From Agarophyton chilense (lineage: Eukaryota; Rhodophyta; Florideophyceae; Gracilariales; Gracilariaceae), in the NCBI GenBank assembly GCA_030374765.1, contig JARGXX010000020.1, positions 1 to 64,000 of the forward strand: a stretch of 64,000 nt of DNA. Reading direction: 5' to 3'. Numbering within the stretch: position 1 is the stretch's first letter; every line of letters begins with the position of its first letter. The notes under the pieces were generated by a model. That model did no database searches. It saw only the letters and a program-made list of their open reading frames with translations, and was not told the DNA's origin. Positions 44,837 to 55,652 of the stretch are shown here, piece by piece. The translations under genes were made by a program, and so were the position numbers.

Positions 44837-45442
44837 TTGGCTTGGGTCAGCCTTCAGGAGCAGTATAGACCTGCTACAAACAAAGATAAAACTTTGTGCT
44901 CTGTCCTGGCGAAAGCCATCAAGGGCAGAGGCGGCGGTGCCCTGAAATTGTTCAGGGAGAGTTTCGGGGCGAATGCGTCCGAATATTTTGGAGAGAGACC
45001 GACTAGTAGGCGTGCCCTGCTTGAGGCTCTCAGAAAGGAATTGACGGGGATCCCAAAAGAGGGAGATTTCAATGATCTCTTATGGGGAATCCAAGATAGG
45101 ACATACCCAATAAGTGTTGCTAACAAAGACGGTGGAACCGGACAGGCTCCTGGTGGATCGAGTGGTTCAAAAAGGCAAAAAGACACTGACGAGGAAGATG
45201 AGAGTGGCGACGAGTACTCTGATAGCTCTAAAGCTGAGGAGGCTCCGAGGACGCTCAAGGAACCTGAATCGCTTGGTGCTATTTTGTTGGCCATTTCTGC
45301 TGTGCAGAAAGGGCAGGCCAAAATGCTCAAAAAGCAAGAAGCGCTGGAAGGGGAAATCAAGCGTCTGAAGGGGAAGCAGCGTTCTGGCGGCCGTGATCTA
45401 GCGAAGGATTTGGATAGAGCTTTAGCTGAGGGAGGGCTTTGA
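44837..45442 (+). CDS. Orphan ORF, acidic linker and coiled coil, 201 codons, no ATG start
   Basis: The frame opens after a stop at 44834-44836 and first shows an ATG only near its end, so its true N terminus is missing or lies in a lost exon. The first 85 residues look like a compact helical domain (LCSVLAKAIKGRGGGALKLF, RALLEALRKEL). An acidic Ser-rich linker (DTDEEDESGDEYSDSS) follows, then a basic coiled coil (KMLKKQEALEGEIKRLKGKQ). The layout recalls nucleic-acid-binding gag-like or transposon accessory proteins, but I see no diagnostic motif. Confidence 0.4.
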   Translation: MAWVSLQEQYRPATNKDKTLCSVLAKAIKGRGGGALKLFRESFGANASEYFGERPTSRRALLEALRKELTGIPKEGDFNDLLWGIQDRTYPISVANKDGGTGQAPGGSSGSKRQKDTDEEDESGDEYSDSSKAEEAPRTLKEPESLGAILLAISAVQKGQAKMLKKQEALEGEIKRLKGKQRSGGRDLAKDLDRALAEGGL

Positions 45443-45929
45443 TGGAAAGGGAAATGCTGAAGGAAAGGTTGAGGGATGAATGGAAAATTCGCCAGCTCTG
45501 GCTTGGATTTACTTGGAGGCGCTCAAACTTTCACTTATATACTACTTCAAAACGTCAGCTGTCTAGACTCCAACCCAAAGTAAACCCTAGACTACAAAGC
45601 AGGGACACTCAATACTACCAATCATATTCAAGCATGACATTAACCCTAGTCAATGTTCATTGCAGCGCACAACAAGGCAATATACAGTGCACAGCCCATA
45701 ATTACACTGACGTGTGCACAAATTCAATATGCCAGCACACACTACTTGCAATCCGCCTCCATACACATTCACGTTCCAGCACAGTACACCAAGTCTCCTG
45801 TAATACACATGTCACGTCTCTTCTCCAAGTACATTCGTTACACCTTGTGAGATGTGTTCATAGTACACCAGCTGGACATGTTGAACAGCGTGCACAGTAG
45901 TACAAGTAGACCACGTACACACGTGTCCC

Positions 45930-46098
45930 ACAGACAAACCCAATAGTGCCATACCACTTGTACACACCACATTGCATGTGCACATTTGCAGTAGCCAATC
46001 ACAGCCCGAGTTCACCTTGAGATCCGACTGACACGCATATGCGCTTTTCCAGAGGCACCCTCTAAAACAGCCCGTGCTCCCCTGCACTTTTGGTTTTC
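45930..46098 (-). repeat. Diverged relic of a copia A-type LTR
   Basis: It is collinear with 51495-51665 of the copia A LTR: shared GTAGCCAATCA, CGCATATGCG and the GGTTTTC/TTGTTTTCCAC end, in the same (minus) orientation. Divergence is high, so this is an older insertion of the same or a sister family. The left limit is unclear; the AC-rich stretch from 45540 may belong to it. Similarity stops at 46098, where gypsy G3 sequence begins. Confidence 0.6.
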
Positions 46099-46112
46099 AG
46101 TGACAGCACAGG

Positions 46113-47372
46113 GTCAACAGCCAACACATAGATCCGTTCTCGCCTCGATGGAGGATCAAGAATTCCCTTTGGGACAGATTACCAGGGATATCCGGCTCGA
46201 AATGCCGAATCTAACCCCCCGACTTGTGGTTCCCAGTTCCTTGCAGCAAAGGGTACTCCACCTCTCACACTGCTCGAGGTGGAGTTCCCATCCTGGAGGA
46301 AGAAAATTGTACTTGACCCTAAGAAGAGATTTTTACTGACCTGCTATGGCTTTGCACAGTTATGCAGTACGCCGTTGTTGTACGGAGTGGGCGAAAGACG
46401 ACGACCTGAAGTTACGTAAACACCCGAAGAAGTTGAAGCTATTTCCAGCACGGGCGCCCTTGGAATTCGTGGCTATCGACCTCCTAGGTGACCTAATCAG
46501 GACTCCTTGAGGAAATCGATATCTTTTGGGGATGACAGGCCGCTTTCCAAAACTCGTCAGTTCCGCTGAAACGGATTACAGCTTATACTGTGGCACAGGC
46601 CTTTGTAGCTCACTGGATCTTCGTCTACGGTCCACCCATACATCAGATCTCAGACAATGGCTTACAGTTTATGTCAAAGATCTTTCAAGACGTGTGTCGA
46701 ATACTCGACATTAGGAACCTGTTTACTACAACCGACCATCCTCAAACGAGTGGTCAGGGAGAACGCTTTAACCTTACATTCCTGAACGCGTTTCGATCCC
46801 ATGTCGCGAGTCACCATAAGCAATGGGATTTGTACACCGACGCGGTAACGTACGCGTATAACACCCAGGTGCATCGGATTACTTCACTGTCACCATTGGA
46901 GGTAGTATAATCACGCACTCCACCACCAGTGGCTATTCAGGTTCAACCGACGCTCTCCGTGTTCCCCTCACAGAAGCTTTATCGGGAATCCTGGAAGGAA
47001 TGGTTGAAAACAATGGTGCCAATTGCCCAGAAAGCAATGGTCAAGGCCGAAACCGCTTATAAGCGTAATTTCGATTATCGAATACGCAAGCCTTTACCTC
47101 AGATAGCGGTTAACGATTTCGTATTCGTACGTAAGGAATACGACAATCCTAAAAAGGAAAAATGGCACAAGCTGTCACTGATTGGTGACGGACCTTACCG
47201 AGTCATATCAATCGATGGAACCACAGTGGTATTGGAAGTTGACCAACAGCACGAACGGTTTTCTCTTGATAGAGTCACCAGAGCCCCAACGATAACAACG
47301 GAAGTCGTACTACAACCTACTACCTTCCCGGTAATGGACAATCCTTATCGGACAGTTCGCCTTCGCGACTAA
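46113..47372 (+). pseudogene. G3 integrase
   Basis: The zinc-binding part has LQQRVLHLSHCSRWSSHPGG and CCTECAK. The core has PLEFVAIDLLGDLI, GPPIHQISDNGLQFMSKIFQ and TDHPQTSGQGERFNLTFLNA. The C-terminal part has VNDFVFVRKEYDN and LIGDGPYRVISIDGTTVVLE, a gypsy GPY-type module. Confidence 0.82.
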
Positions 47373-47730
47373 AGATTCTCCCGCACATAACCTGCGCCTT
47401 GTCTGACCTACCAAAGCGTTCGCAAACTGTCATTACAGTCTCTTCTACCTCAACGAAAGGATTTCGGATAAACCCGACAGTTGTCACTAGGCTTACCCTA
47501 CCTACTCAGATAATCAAGACTCCCGTGAACCCGCCTAAGAAGGGGGAGGCTACAGAAGAAGGTGTTACAAATAATTATCCGGCGATTCCCGGGAGTCCCA
47601 TGAATGGAAATACCTTTACTCGCAAGTTGGCAATTACTGAATGTAGTATTCTACTATGTCGGGGAATCCGATAGGTTGATTTTTCGCGAGGTCGCGGTTG
47701 GAACTCATAAGTAAGTGATATCATCAGACT

Positions 47731-48060
47731 TGTGATATGAAACGGCACACCGCGTAGGATGCCAGGAGGCAGGGTACATTGTTGGAATACGTGGTATCAC
47801 GAGTGGAGTGGCTTGCAACGGCGCATGTAGTGGCGATCTACGTGGCTGGTTTTACTACCCTTTGTTGCTAGACTTCCATTAGGGACCGTACCCATACAGT
47901 GGTTTGGCTAAGTGGCTGCCCACTGGGTATTATTTATATATTTATTTGGGCACTCACTCTGGTACACAGTATATAGGTACCAGAGGTGAGCGCCGACTCC
48001 AAGTAAAGGAGACAACATAGGCATCATGACTATTCTGTTCATCGCTTAGGATTCCTTAAC
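47731..48060 (+). repeat. G-family LTR-like sequence inside G3
   Basis: It begins TGTGATATGAAACGGCAC and, like the G1 LTR, has an AT-rich block (TATTATTTATATATTTATTT) followed by GTGAGCGCC and AAGTAAAG. It lies between integrase and chromodomain, which suggests a solo LTR inserted there. The right end is not defined. The sequence from about 48060 to 48517 is non-coding and unassigned. Confidence 0.45.
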
Positions 48061-48559
48061 CGGAGATCCGGACGAGCTATAATAGATAGTCAGCCCCCAA
48101 CCACTTCACGAGCCGTCTCGTACCTACGTTCCATCAACGTTTTACAGTTGCACTGATCACCCTCGCTGGCGAGTAGTGGCCTTACACCACACTTCCAGCT
48201 CGCTGGTGTTGTAGCTCTACCACCCCTTTTCCTTCGCCGCAAGCGACCCATCGGCAGTCCGAACGCTGTCGCAGGTGTCTGCTCTGTCCGTTAGAGCGGA
48301 TACTACACTGAACACTCCATAGATTGAAAACCAGCGGACCTATTCTGGACTAACTCGAATTTACGAGAGCTTCACGAAGAACCAGGAGTTGATCGACTTG
48401 GTCGCTTAGAGTGAAAGTTACAATTACTCACTCACCAAGGTTCTCGACGAAACTGCGAGTGATCCGAACACGTCCCGAATTTGGAATCTTTCACTTGGGG
48501 CTCTCTCCTAAACTCTTTTGAGTCCTACAAAGCATCTCCATACCAGAATACGTCATGAG

Positions 48560-48865
48560 GATGGAAATAACCCAAGTATACCCACAGGAGTTTGTGGTGG
48601 ATCACGTTGTTCGTCACGAAATCACTCCAGCTGGAGACTAACGATATCAAAATTGATGGTATGGATACAATCCTGCCGAGGACACTTGGGAACCTGTTGC
48701 ACACTTACTGAGGTCCAAGATTACATTTTATCACCGAAGAGCCATTACACGGTTACCTCCAAACTAGGATTGTGCTCAAGTTGGGTAAGCCGAAACGGTA
48801 ATGAAGTCAAGAAGTCGAAAAAGTCGAAGAAGTCAAGAAGCACAGAAGTTATTATGACAAGATGA
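48560..48865 (+). pseudogene. G3 chromodomain
   Basis: EFVVDHVVRHEITPAGD and GYNPAEDTWEPVAHLLRSKI show the chromodomain pattern. A Lys/Ser-rich tail from a short repeated AAGTC(G/A)A motif follows at 48805-48840. Confidence 0.65.
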
Positions 48866-48929
48866 TGTTTACAACTACTCAAGTTACCTATCCACTAGAC
48901 GGAGGTGAGTCTATCTCTCTTTGGGACAA

Positions 48930-50821
48930 TTACGCCCCAGTCGATGGACCAACCCTACCACTTTGGGGGGCACCAGCATTTGGTTGATAGCTCTGCGACG
49001 CAAGGGATAGGAGCTCTGCCATATGAACTATGTTGAGAGGGGCTTCCACACCAATGGATTGGAGATGATGGCGCATCGCTGTAACTTGCGGATTAGCCGG
49101 TCTCTGTGTGAGCGTCGTAAATCTCCAACCAGCTGGAGCATCCGTATCGCCACCTGGACCGGCTACTTTCAAAGTAACGGTCCCTCCAGAGGCGACGACA
49201 TCCTCGTTATCCACATTTGCAACATCGGTATCGATGGTAACCGAAACGGTGTCAGAGTTCAAAAATCTAGATGGCTGTCCTGCTGGGATGCCCCGAGTCA
49301 GTTGGTACAACGCCCCCGCATGGGCAGCGGTCGTTACCACACCCCTCCATGGGTCGTAGTTCACGAAATCACCCACACCTGGATGCCGGCGTCCCGGAGA
49401 CCGATCATACGGAGAGGCTTGTACGCGAGCGCGGTTCGAAGGAAGGACAGTACCACAATCGACACTGTCGATGTCACTGAGTAAGTAATGAGTTTCGCGA
49501 CAATTCTACTCAAAGCCCAGCGCGGGGTAAAGATTAAGTGCTCAAATTGTTATCCGCCATCGGAAGATACCACAATCGGTTCTGATCATAGGCCTCCTAA
49601 AGGATGAATGCCGCAACTCGGATTGCCCATTCAGCCAGGACCAAGTTCCAGTATCCCGAGTCCTCATCGGCTAACAGTCTTGAACCTATGTGGGTAAGAT
49701 ACGGAGGAAGTTCTGCTTAACACCCACGTGGTACTTCGACCTGATTCCACCATCTGGGAAAGGGTACGTACTTCCCTCGAACAAAACGCGGATGAAGGCG
49801 TTCAACCTTAACGTTCTGATACGGTACGAAACACCTGAATCGAGAAGGAGCTTTTCACTCGAAGCGCTTCATCTGACAGAAGGATCTCTGAGATTTTCTC
49901 GATACATATCGAAATTCCGCCCGGAGAAGCGGTCTGCTCCAACACGTCATGTGTGAAGATAGCTTGTGAACACCAGGCCCATGATAACCCGTTTCCGGAT
50001 ATGCAGCTAGGTTATTCCCATAGGTTATTTCACCGCCAGTTCGGTAAAAAGGAACATCAAAGTTGTACTCCAACGGTACGGGAGAGTCACCGAAGGTAAA
50101 GTTGAGTCGCTGATACGCCAGACGCGCCTGTTGCTCCCGAACGCTACGAAGGACGAGATCCTACGCGTGCAGTGGGGTCAGGCAAAAAGAGAAGGCACAA
50201 AGCCCTTGGAAGACTCCTCCCAAAGCTGCCTCCCGCTCTCAAAGGTCTGCCAAGGAGAGCGGGCTTTTATCTTGTAGTTTCACGCAGCGCGGGACCCGTC
50301 GACTGCAACGGCGTGGGTTGCATTCCAGACGACTGCGCCTTGTTCGCTCTCGTTGGGTCTGATTTAACAGCCATGATTGTGGTTCTCTTGCAAGGCCAGA
50401 GACAGCTATCAATCTACTAATTCAAACTACTGAATTTGCTACCTACGGCTTCGTGGGTGGCCCGAAAAGATAGATATGATACTGTAACAGATAGGATTGC
50501 TCCCATAATTAGCAGCGCCATAGCGAACCTCGCACCATCGAGACTTCCGTTTCTCTTGCGTAGCAGCGTATTACGGTCAACCACGATGCGGTTCCTCCAA
50601 TCGAAGGAACGGACAATTTGAACCGGAAGTTCACCCGGAAGGTACTCATCCTCCACATTGGAGTCGATCAACTGATTGTTGAGAATCATTATGGGTTGGA
50701 ACCAGGGGGCTCTCGAAAAGAGGAAATTGTCCTGAAGAGGATTTCGCTCGATTAGCGGTTCGCGCGATATCCAACCGGAATCATTCGCTGAGACGAGCAT
50801 CGCTTGAGGCGAATTCCACAC
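48930..50821 (-). pseudogene. G3 antisense ORF (same family), unknown function
   Basis: It runs against the G3 pol from about 50821 to 48930. Pieces recognisable against G1 and G2 are LEYNFDVPFYRTGGEITYG (compare VPYGFFNEIPPVVVYRG in G1), GGIRSKYHVGVKQNFLRIL, GDFVNYDPWRGVVTTAA and the C-terminal helix LQSIGVEAPLNIVHMAELL. A segment near its N terminus (FAMALLIMGAILSVTVSYL) is strongly hydrophobic. Heavily broken. Confidence 0.45.
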
Positions 50822-51041
50822 AGAAGCGTCGACGAGGTCGTTTGCAGAAGGTTACGAAGTCCTTTGAGGGGGGGAAACTGATAGGAAACCACCGTGGCAT
50901 TGTGATCCCGCAGGGCTCGGCTCACCGTTAGGAACTTAACTGTGGTTATCCGAAAAGGGAATCATTCCGTTTGGAAAAGATTGAGCAGGCTGCGGTTTAG
51001 CAAAAGAGAAGTTGTTGGACTTACTCGGGCTGAGTGCATCA

Positions 51042-51714
51042 TCACAACGTGAACGCAGGTTAGGTAAAGGAAAAGGAAGAAGAGGGGGAAAAGACGAGAA
51101 GAAGAGAAAAATAAAAGAAGAGAAACAAAGGAAGGTAGTCAGCCTTCACAATTTACTTCGATCGTTGGCGACCGTCATTGAAAACTATATCTCCCTCGCA
51201 CGCAGTTCCGCCGCCGGTGCTGACCGTCGGCGGGTCACCCACGTCTCACACCTTGCCACTGTGCGTCGAGGAGTTGCGCGCCAAAACAATTTCAAACATG
51301 AAGCATATCAAATAAAAACTCAAAAAATCATCCAAAGTGGTGCGCCAGTGCCAACCACCCCGCGCAGCCCAGATTCGGCTGTTACGGCCAAACCCCGTAT
51401 CCAGCCCACATTCGCCCATTCTTTCCTACTGCATAGCCCGTGCTCATTCAGCGCTCTCGTCCAATCAAATCGCTCCACTTGGGCCGAAGCCCCAACACGC
51501 CCCATTAGAACCAGACCACTTGTCCATACCACGTTGCATGAGGGCATTTGCTGTAGCCAATCAGATGGCCGTTTCACGTTGAGATTGAGATGAGGCGCAT
51601 ATGCGTTTTTCCGCGGAGGGTGCCCAAAAGTGCCCATGCTTAAATCCACTTTTTGTTTTCCACTATTTCCAACACTCCAAAGGGCTTGGGGGCACAGTCG
51701 ACCAAACCTCAACA
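51042..51714 (-). repeat. Copia A LTR, unit 1, minus (left end of array)
   Basis: 673 bp, TGTTGAGG at 51714 reading left to TTGTGA at 51042. The left neighbour CATCA is G3-side DNA. It differs from the LTR at 57602-58274 at about 8 positions, many more than expected from the rest of the unit. Confidence 0.92.
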
Positions 51715-54066
51715 CTCCTCCTCGACTGGTCGGCCAAGTCCAACACGGTCCACGTTATTGTTGTGAAGACCTGGGCCAAGTGGTTTAGTTAACAAGTCCG
51801 CATCATTGTCTTCACTTGGAACGTACGTCACATTGATGTGACTATCCTTGACTAGTTCCCGAACGAAGTGCAACTTAACGTCAATGTGCTTAGCGCGACC
51901 CGACGGACAGCGTTCACCAGTTGCCCAGTCAATGGCGCACTGGTTGTCCGAACGAATGGGCACAGCACCTTGCACTTTCCATCCAATCTCCTTGAGCACA
52001 CGCTTCAACCAAATAACCTCCTGACACGCAAGCGTCAAAGCATAATACTCGGCCTCGCCGGTAGACAACGCCACCGAAGCCTGTTTTCTTGCGCCTCACA
52101 TACATGTCGCTTTGCCAAGCTTCACTAAGAAACCAGACATTGACTTGCGATCACGCGTGTCCGCAGCGTAGTCAGAGTCAACGTACGCCTCCAGTTTCAC
52201 CATGCCAGAGTGATAGTGCACACCATGTCCAGTTGTACCGCGAAGGTAACGAAGAACCCGCTTTGCCGCCTGGTGACAGTAGGCCGTGGGCGATTTCTGA
52301 AAACGAGCCAAGATTAGGACGGGTGCTAATATATCCAACCGAGTTCTCAGTGCGAAATACAAAAGCGATCCAATGATCTGCTGGTACAGCTGAGTATCCT
52401 GGATGGATTTGTCTTTCTCAGATGTCCACCCGGTAAAAAAAGATTCTACCATAGGGGTGCATGCCGGCTTGGATCGCTGAAACCCGAAACGGCGCAACAC
52501 GCTTTCCGTGTACAGTGACTGACCAAGATACAGCAACACAGGTCGACCATCTGAATCTAAAGTCCATTTGAATTCAACGCCGAGGTACAAGTTCACTTCG
52601 TCCGACACACGCAGCTCGTGAAACGACTTAAGCTCCTCCAAAATCGCATCACGTTCCATGGCAGAAGTTGTGAATATTAGCAAGTCATCCACATAAACTA
52701 GCACGAACGCATCCTTATTGCTCTCGTTTTGGCGGCGAAACACGCAAGGTGCCCTCGGTAACTCTTCAAAACATATGCTTTTCATATCCTCGCATAGTTT
52801 GTTGTGCCATGCCAAGTGCGCTTGCTTCAGTCCATAGATAGCCTTGAGCAATTTGAAGCATCGTGAAGTCACGCCAGGTATACCTCGAGGTGACATGATC
52901 CACACATCTTCCTCAAGTTCGCCATTGAGAAACGCAGTCTTCACATCCACCTGTACCACATACATGCGCAAGCATAACGTCAGATACAAGAATATGCGAA
53001 ACAAAGAGAACGAAACAACTGGTGCATAAGTCTCCATGTAGTCCTGACCACATGTTTGGTGGTTTCCACCGGCTACAACACGAGCCTTAAAACGTTCAAC
53101 TGACCCATCAGCATTGCGCTTTACCTTCAGTATGACGTGAGTTGGTAGTGGTTGTGAAGCAGGAGAGTCATCAGGTTTCCAAGTTTGCTTCGACTCCAAT
53201 GATGAAAACTCTTCATCGACGGCTGCTTGCCACATGGTACGCTCCTCCGCACTGGCGGACATTGCCTCCTTGAGTGAGGGCTCATCACTAGTCGTGACTT
53301 TGACTTGCGATGTACAGTGAGCAGACCCTGCCATGAACCACCTCAGAGGTTGACGGCGCGTGCGCCGCGGGTAGCGTGGTTCCGTATCAGCGTTGGCAGA
53401 TGTATCAAGGTCATCAGCAGCACTTTCGTCATCACTTTCGGAATCCTGTGCATCGTCTTCATTGCTGCCGGAGTCTGATTCTGACTGCCTGAGTGCTGGA
53501 ATCAGGTGCGAGGATCCGTCATGAACCACCTCCTCCTCAACATTATCGACGGAGAAGGTATCCGATTCGTCATCAATGCTATCACATAATCCCATATCAG
53601 AGCTATAGTCAGCATCTGACGCACTTTCATCATCCATGTAGTTGGCAAGAGATGATGCGCCAGGGAACTTGGATTCATCAAAAGTAACATGTCGTGACTC
53701 AATAATACGCGGAGTACCGTCATTATCAACGACGAGTACCTTGTACACACCATGCTCAAGAGTCTCCAAGTACACTCCCTCAAGTGCACGAGACTCGAAC
53801 TTGGGTCCACGCGGAGTCCTTAGCACGAATGCAGTGCATCCAAACACACGCACGTGCTTCAACAAAGGTTTATTTCCAGTTACCAGAAAGTAAAGACTGT
53901 TGTTAACAGTAGAATGTTGCACTCGATTACGCACAAAGATAACATGTTTCAGCGCATATGGCCACAAACATTCTGGTAGATCGGCTTGGATCAGCAACGA
54001 TCGAGCAGCTTCCACCATGGTACGATTGATGCGCTCAGCTATAGCGTTGGGTTGGGGGGTGTATGG
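51715..54066 (-). pseudogene. Copia A pol 3' half, unit 1 (integrase end, RT, RNase H)
   Basis: On the minus strand: integrase end (PNAIAERINRTMVEAARSLL), an acidic linker (DSESDDESAADDLD), RT with KARVVAGGNHQTCGQDYMET, VDVKTAFLNGELEEDVWIM, YVDDLLIF (catalytic YVDD) and LGVEFKW. RNase H follows with AYVDSDYAAD, ALSTGEAEYYALTLACQEV and DADLLTKPLG. A purine tract AGGAGGAG precedes the LTR at 51714. The open frame extends upstream into the abutting LTR, so its first 37 codons are LTR sequence. Confidence 0.9.
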
Positions 54067-54739
54067 TGTTGAGGTTTGGTCGACTGTGCCCCCAAGCCCT
54101 TTGGAGTGTTGGAAATAGTGGAAAACAAAAAGTGGATTTAAGCATGGGCACTTTTGGGCACCCTCCGCGGAAAAACGCATATGCGCCTCATATCAATCTC
54201 AACGTGAAACGGCCATCTGATTGGCTACTGCAAATGCCCTCATGCAACGTGGTATGGACAAGTGGTCTGGTTCAAATGGGGCGTGTTGGGGTTTCGGCCC
54301 AAGTGGAGCGATTTGATTGGACGAGAGCGCTGAATGAGCACGGGCTATGCAGTTGGAAAGAATGGGCGAATGTGGGCTGGATACGGGGTTTGGCCGTAAC
54401 AGCCGAATCTGGGCTGCGCGGGGTGGTTGGCACTGGCGCACCACTTTGGATGATTTTTTGAGTTTTTATTTGATATGCTTCATGTTTGAAATTGTTTTTG
54501 CGCGCAACTCCTCGACGCACAGTGGCAAGGTGTGAGACGTGGGTGACCCGCCAACGGTCAGCACCGGCAACGGAACTGCGTGCGAGGTAGATATAGTTTT
54601 CAATGACGGTCGCCAACGATCGAAGTAAATTGTCAAGGCTGACTACCTTCCTTTGTTTCTCTTCTTTTATTTTTCTCTTCTTCTCGTCTTTTCCCCCTCT
54701 TCTTCCTTTTCCTTTACCTAACCTGCGCTCACGTTGTGA
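54067..54739 (+). repeat. Copia A LTR, unit 1, plus
   Basis: 673 bp. It is the inverted counterpart of 51042-51714, differing by about 2%. A CT-rich tract of about 70 bases (54650-54720) lies near its 3' end. The primer-binding site follows directly. Confidence 0.92.
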
Positions 54740-54753
54740 GGTTATGGGCCCAG
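54740..54753 (+). promoter_or_regulatory. Primer-binding site: initiator tRNA-Met anticodon arm type
   Basis: GGTTATGGGCCCAG abuts the LTR end. It is complementary to the anticodon-loop region of eukaryotic initiator tRNA-Met (UGGGCCCAUAACC), the internal primer used by Drosophila copia, not the usual tRNA 3' end. It is repeated at 61300-61313. Confidence 0.85.
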
Positions 54754-55652
54754 AGCGTCGACTCTTCGCAGACGTCACGCTCTACTAACATTTATTTGGA
54801 TTCAAGAAGATTCCCTACTGCGACAGGTGCGCGATCTACGACTAACGCTCATCTGGATTCAAGAAGTTATTTTGTTTTGCGACAGGCGTGTACCCTGCGG
54901 ACTTCCTCCTTGGTGGCGAAAACATATCGCGTTAGTTAGTACCCCCTTGGCACGAGACCGGGAAGTCTGCCAAATCCTGCTCTCCGTCCGTAGAGTACGG
55001 AGGTCGATGAATTGGGCTTGGAAGTGTAGGAGCAACCGTACTACACCGCACGACCGCGCTACTTTCCCGCAAGAGGCTAGCTTGGGTCAACTAGGGGAAG
55101 TGTATCTTGACGACACCCCTCCTTGGGACGCCTCGTAGGGACTAAAAGCGCCGGACTCTGAAGTGCGCAGAGTTCGGTAGGTAATCAAAGCGTACCTCAC
55201 CTGGAGAGAGTAACCAGGGTCCAGGGGATCATCCTTTAGGGTAGCGGAGGTAGTTTCTCCCGCCAGTGCGCCCGCCTACCTCGAGCAAGTCTCGGTAGGT
55301 TCAATCGAGAAGTTTCAACCAGAAGTCAAAACGTTTGTCTGTTCCGGGTACGCCTTCCGCCACTGCCCGTGAGTATACTCCAAGCGTGGGAGCACCCGAG
55401 CTCCGCTTGTGATCGCGTACGAGACGCGTCTCGGTAAGCATTGCAGGCTACGTCAAAAGTCTCCGCTGTCGTCCTCGCTGTCGAACGTTTGAGTTGGGAT
55501 ACTCCGTTCGGGCAAGCTCGGCCACGAATTCATCACTGCTCGTGGCCCTTCTCTTAAACTTCCCAAGGCATTGAGTCCCTCACTCTGCTTCCCTCTACTA
55601 ATTAATTTCGTTTGGTTTCGTTCTATCTGCTTCGTGGATAAAAGACTGAAAT
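54754..55652 (+). other. Copia A untranslated leader, unit 1
   Basis: About 900 bases between primer site and gag. Only short ORFs occur. Such leaders usually hold packaging and dimerisation signals; none is identified here. Confidence 0.6.

Larger units (their letters stand above)
46099..51041 (+). mobile_element. Ty3/gypsy chromovirus G3, integrase to antisense ORF
   Basis: On plus: integrase zinc region, core and C terminus (46113-47372), then an LTR-like intrusion (47731-48060), chromodomain (48560-48865) and an opposite-strand ORF block (48930-50821). Copia A begins at 51042, before any G3 3' LTR. The order matches G1 and G2. It could be the distal half of element F, separated by later insertions. 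Several breaks. Confidence 0.7.

Noticed and set aside
45439-45900. 153-codon Thr/Gln/His-rich ORF
   Set aside because: It reads through AC-rich repeat sequence that grades into a relic LTR; composition reflects the repeat.
51012-51593. ORFs of about 80-190 codons inside the copia A LTRs (also near 54063-54461, 57725-58153, 60623-61021)
   Set aside because: They recur wherever the LTR occurs, on both strands, with low-complexity or LTR-end sequence and no domain. They are chance frames in a repeat.
54070-54180. N-terminal 37 codons fused to the copia A pol frame
   Set aside because: They are LTR sequence read in frame because the LTR abuts integrase at the self-insertion joint; not a real protein N terminus.
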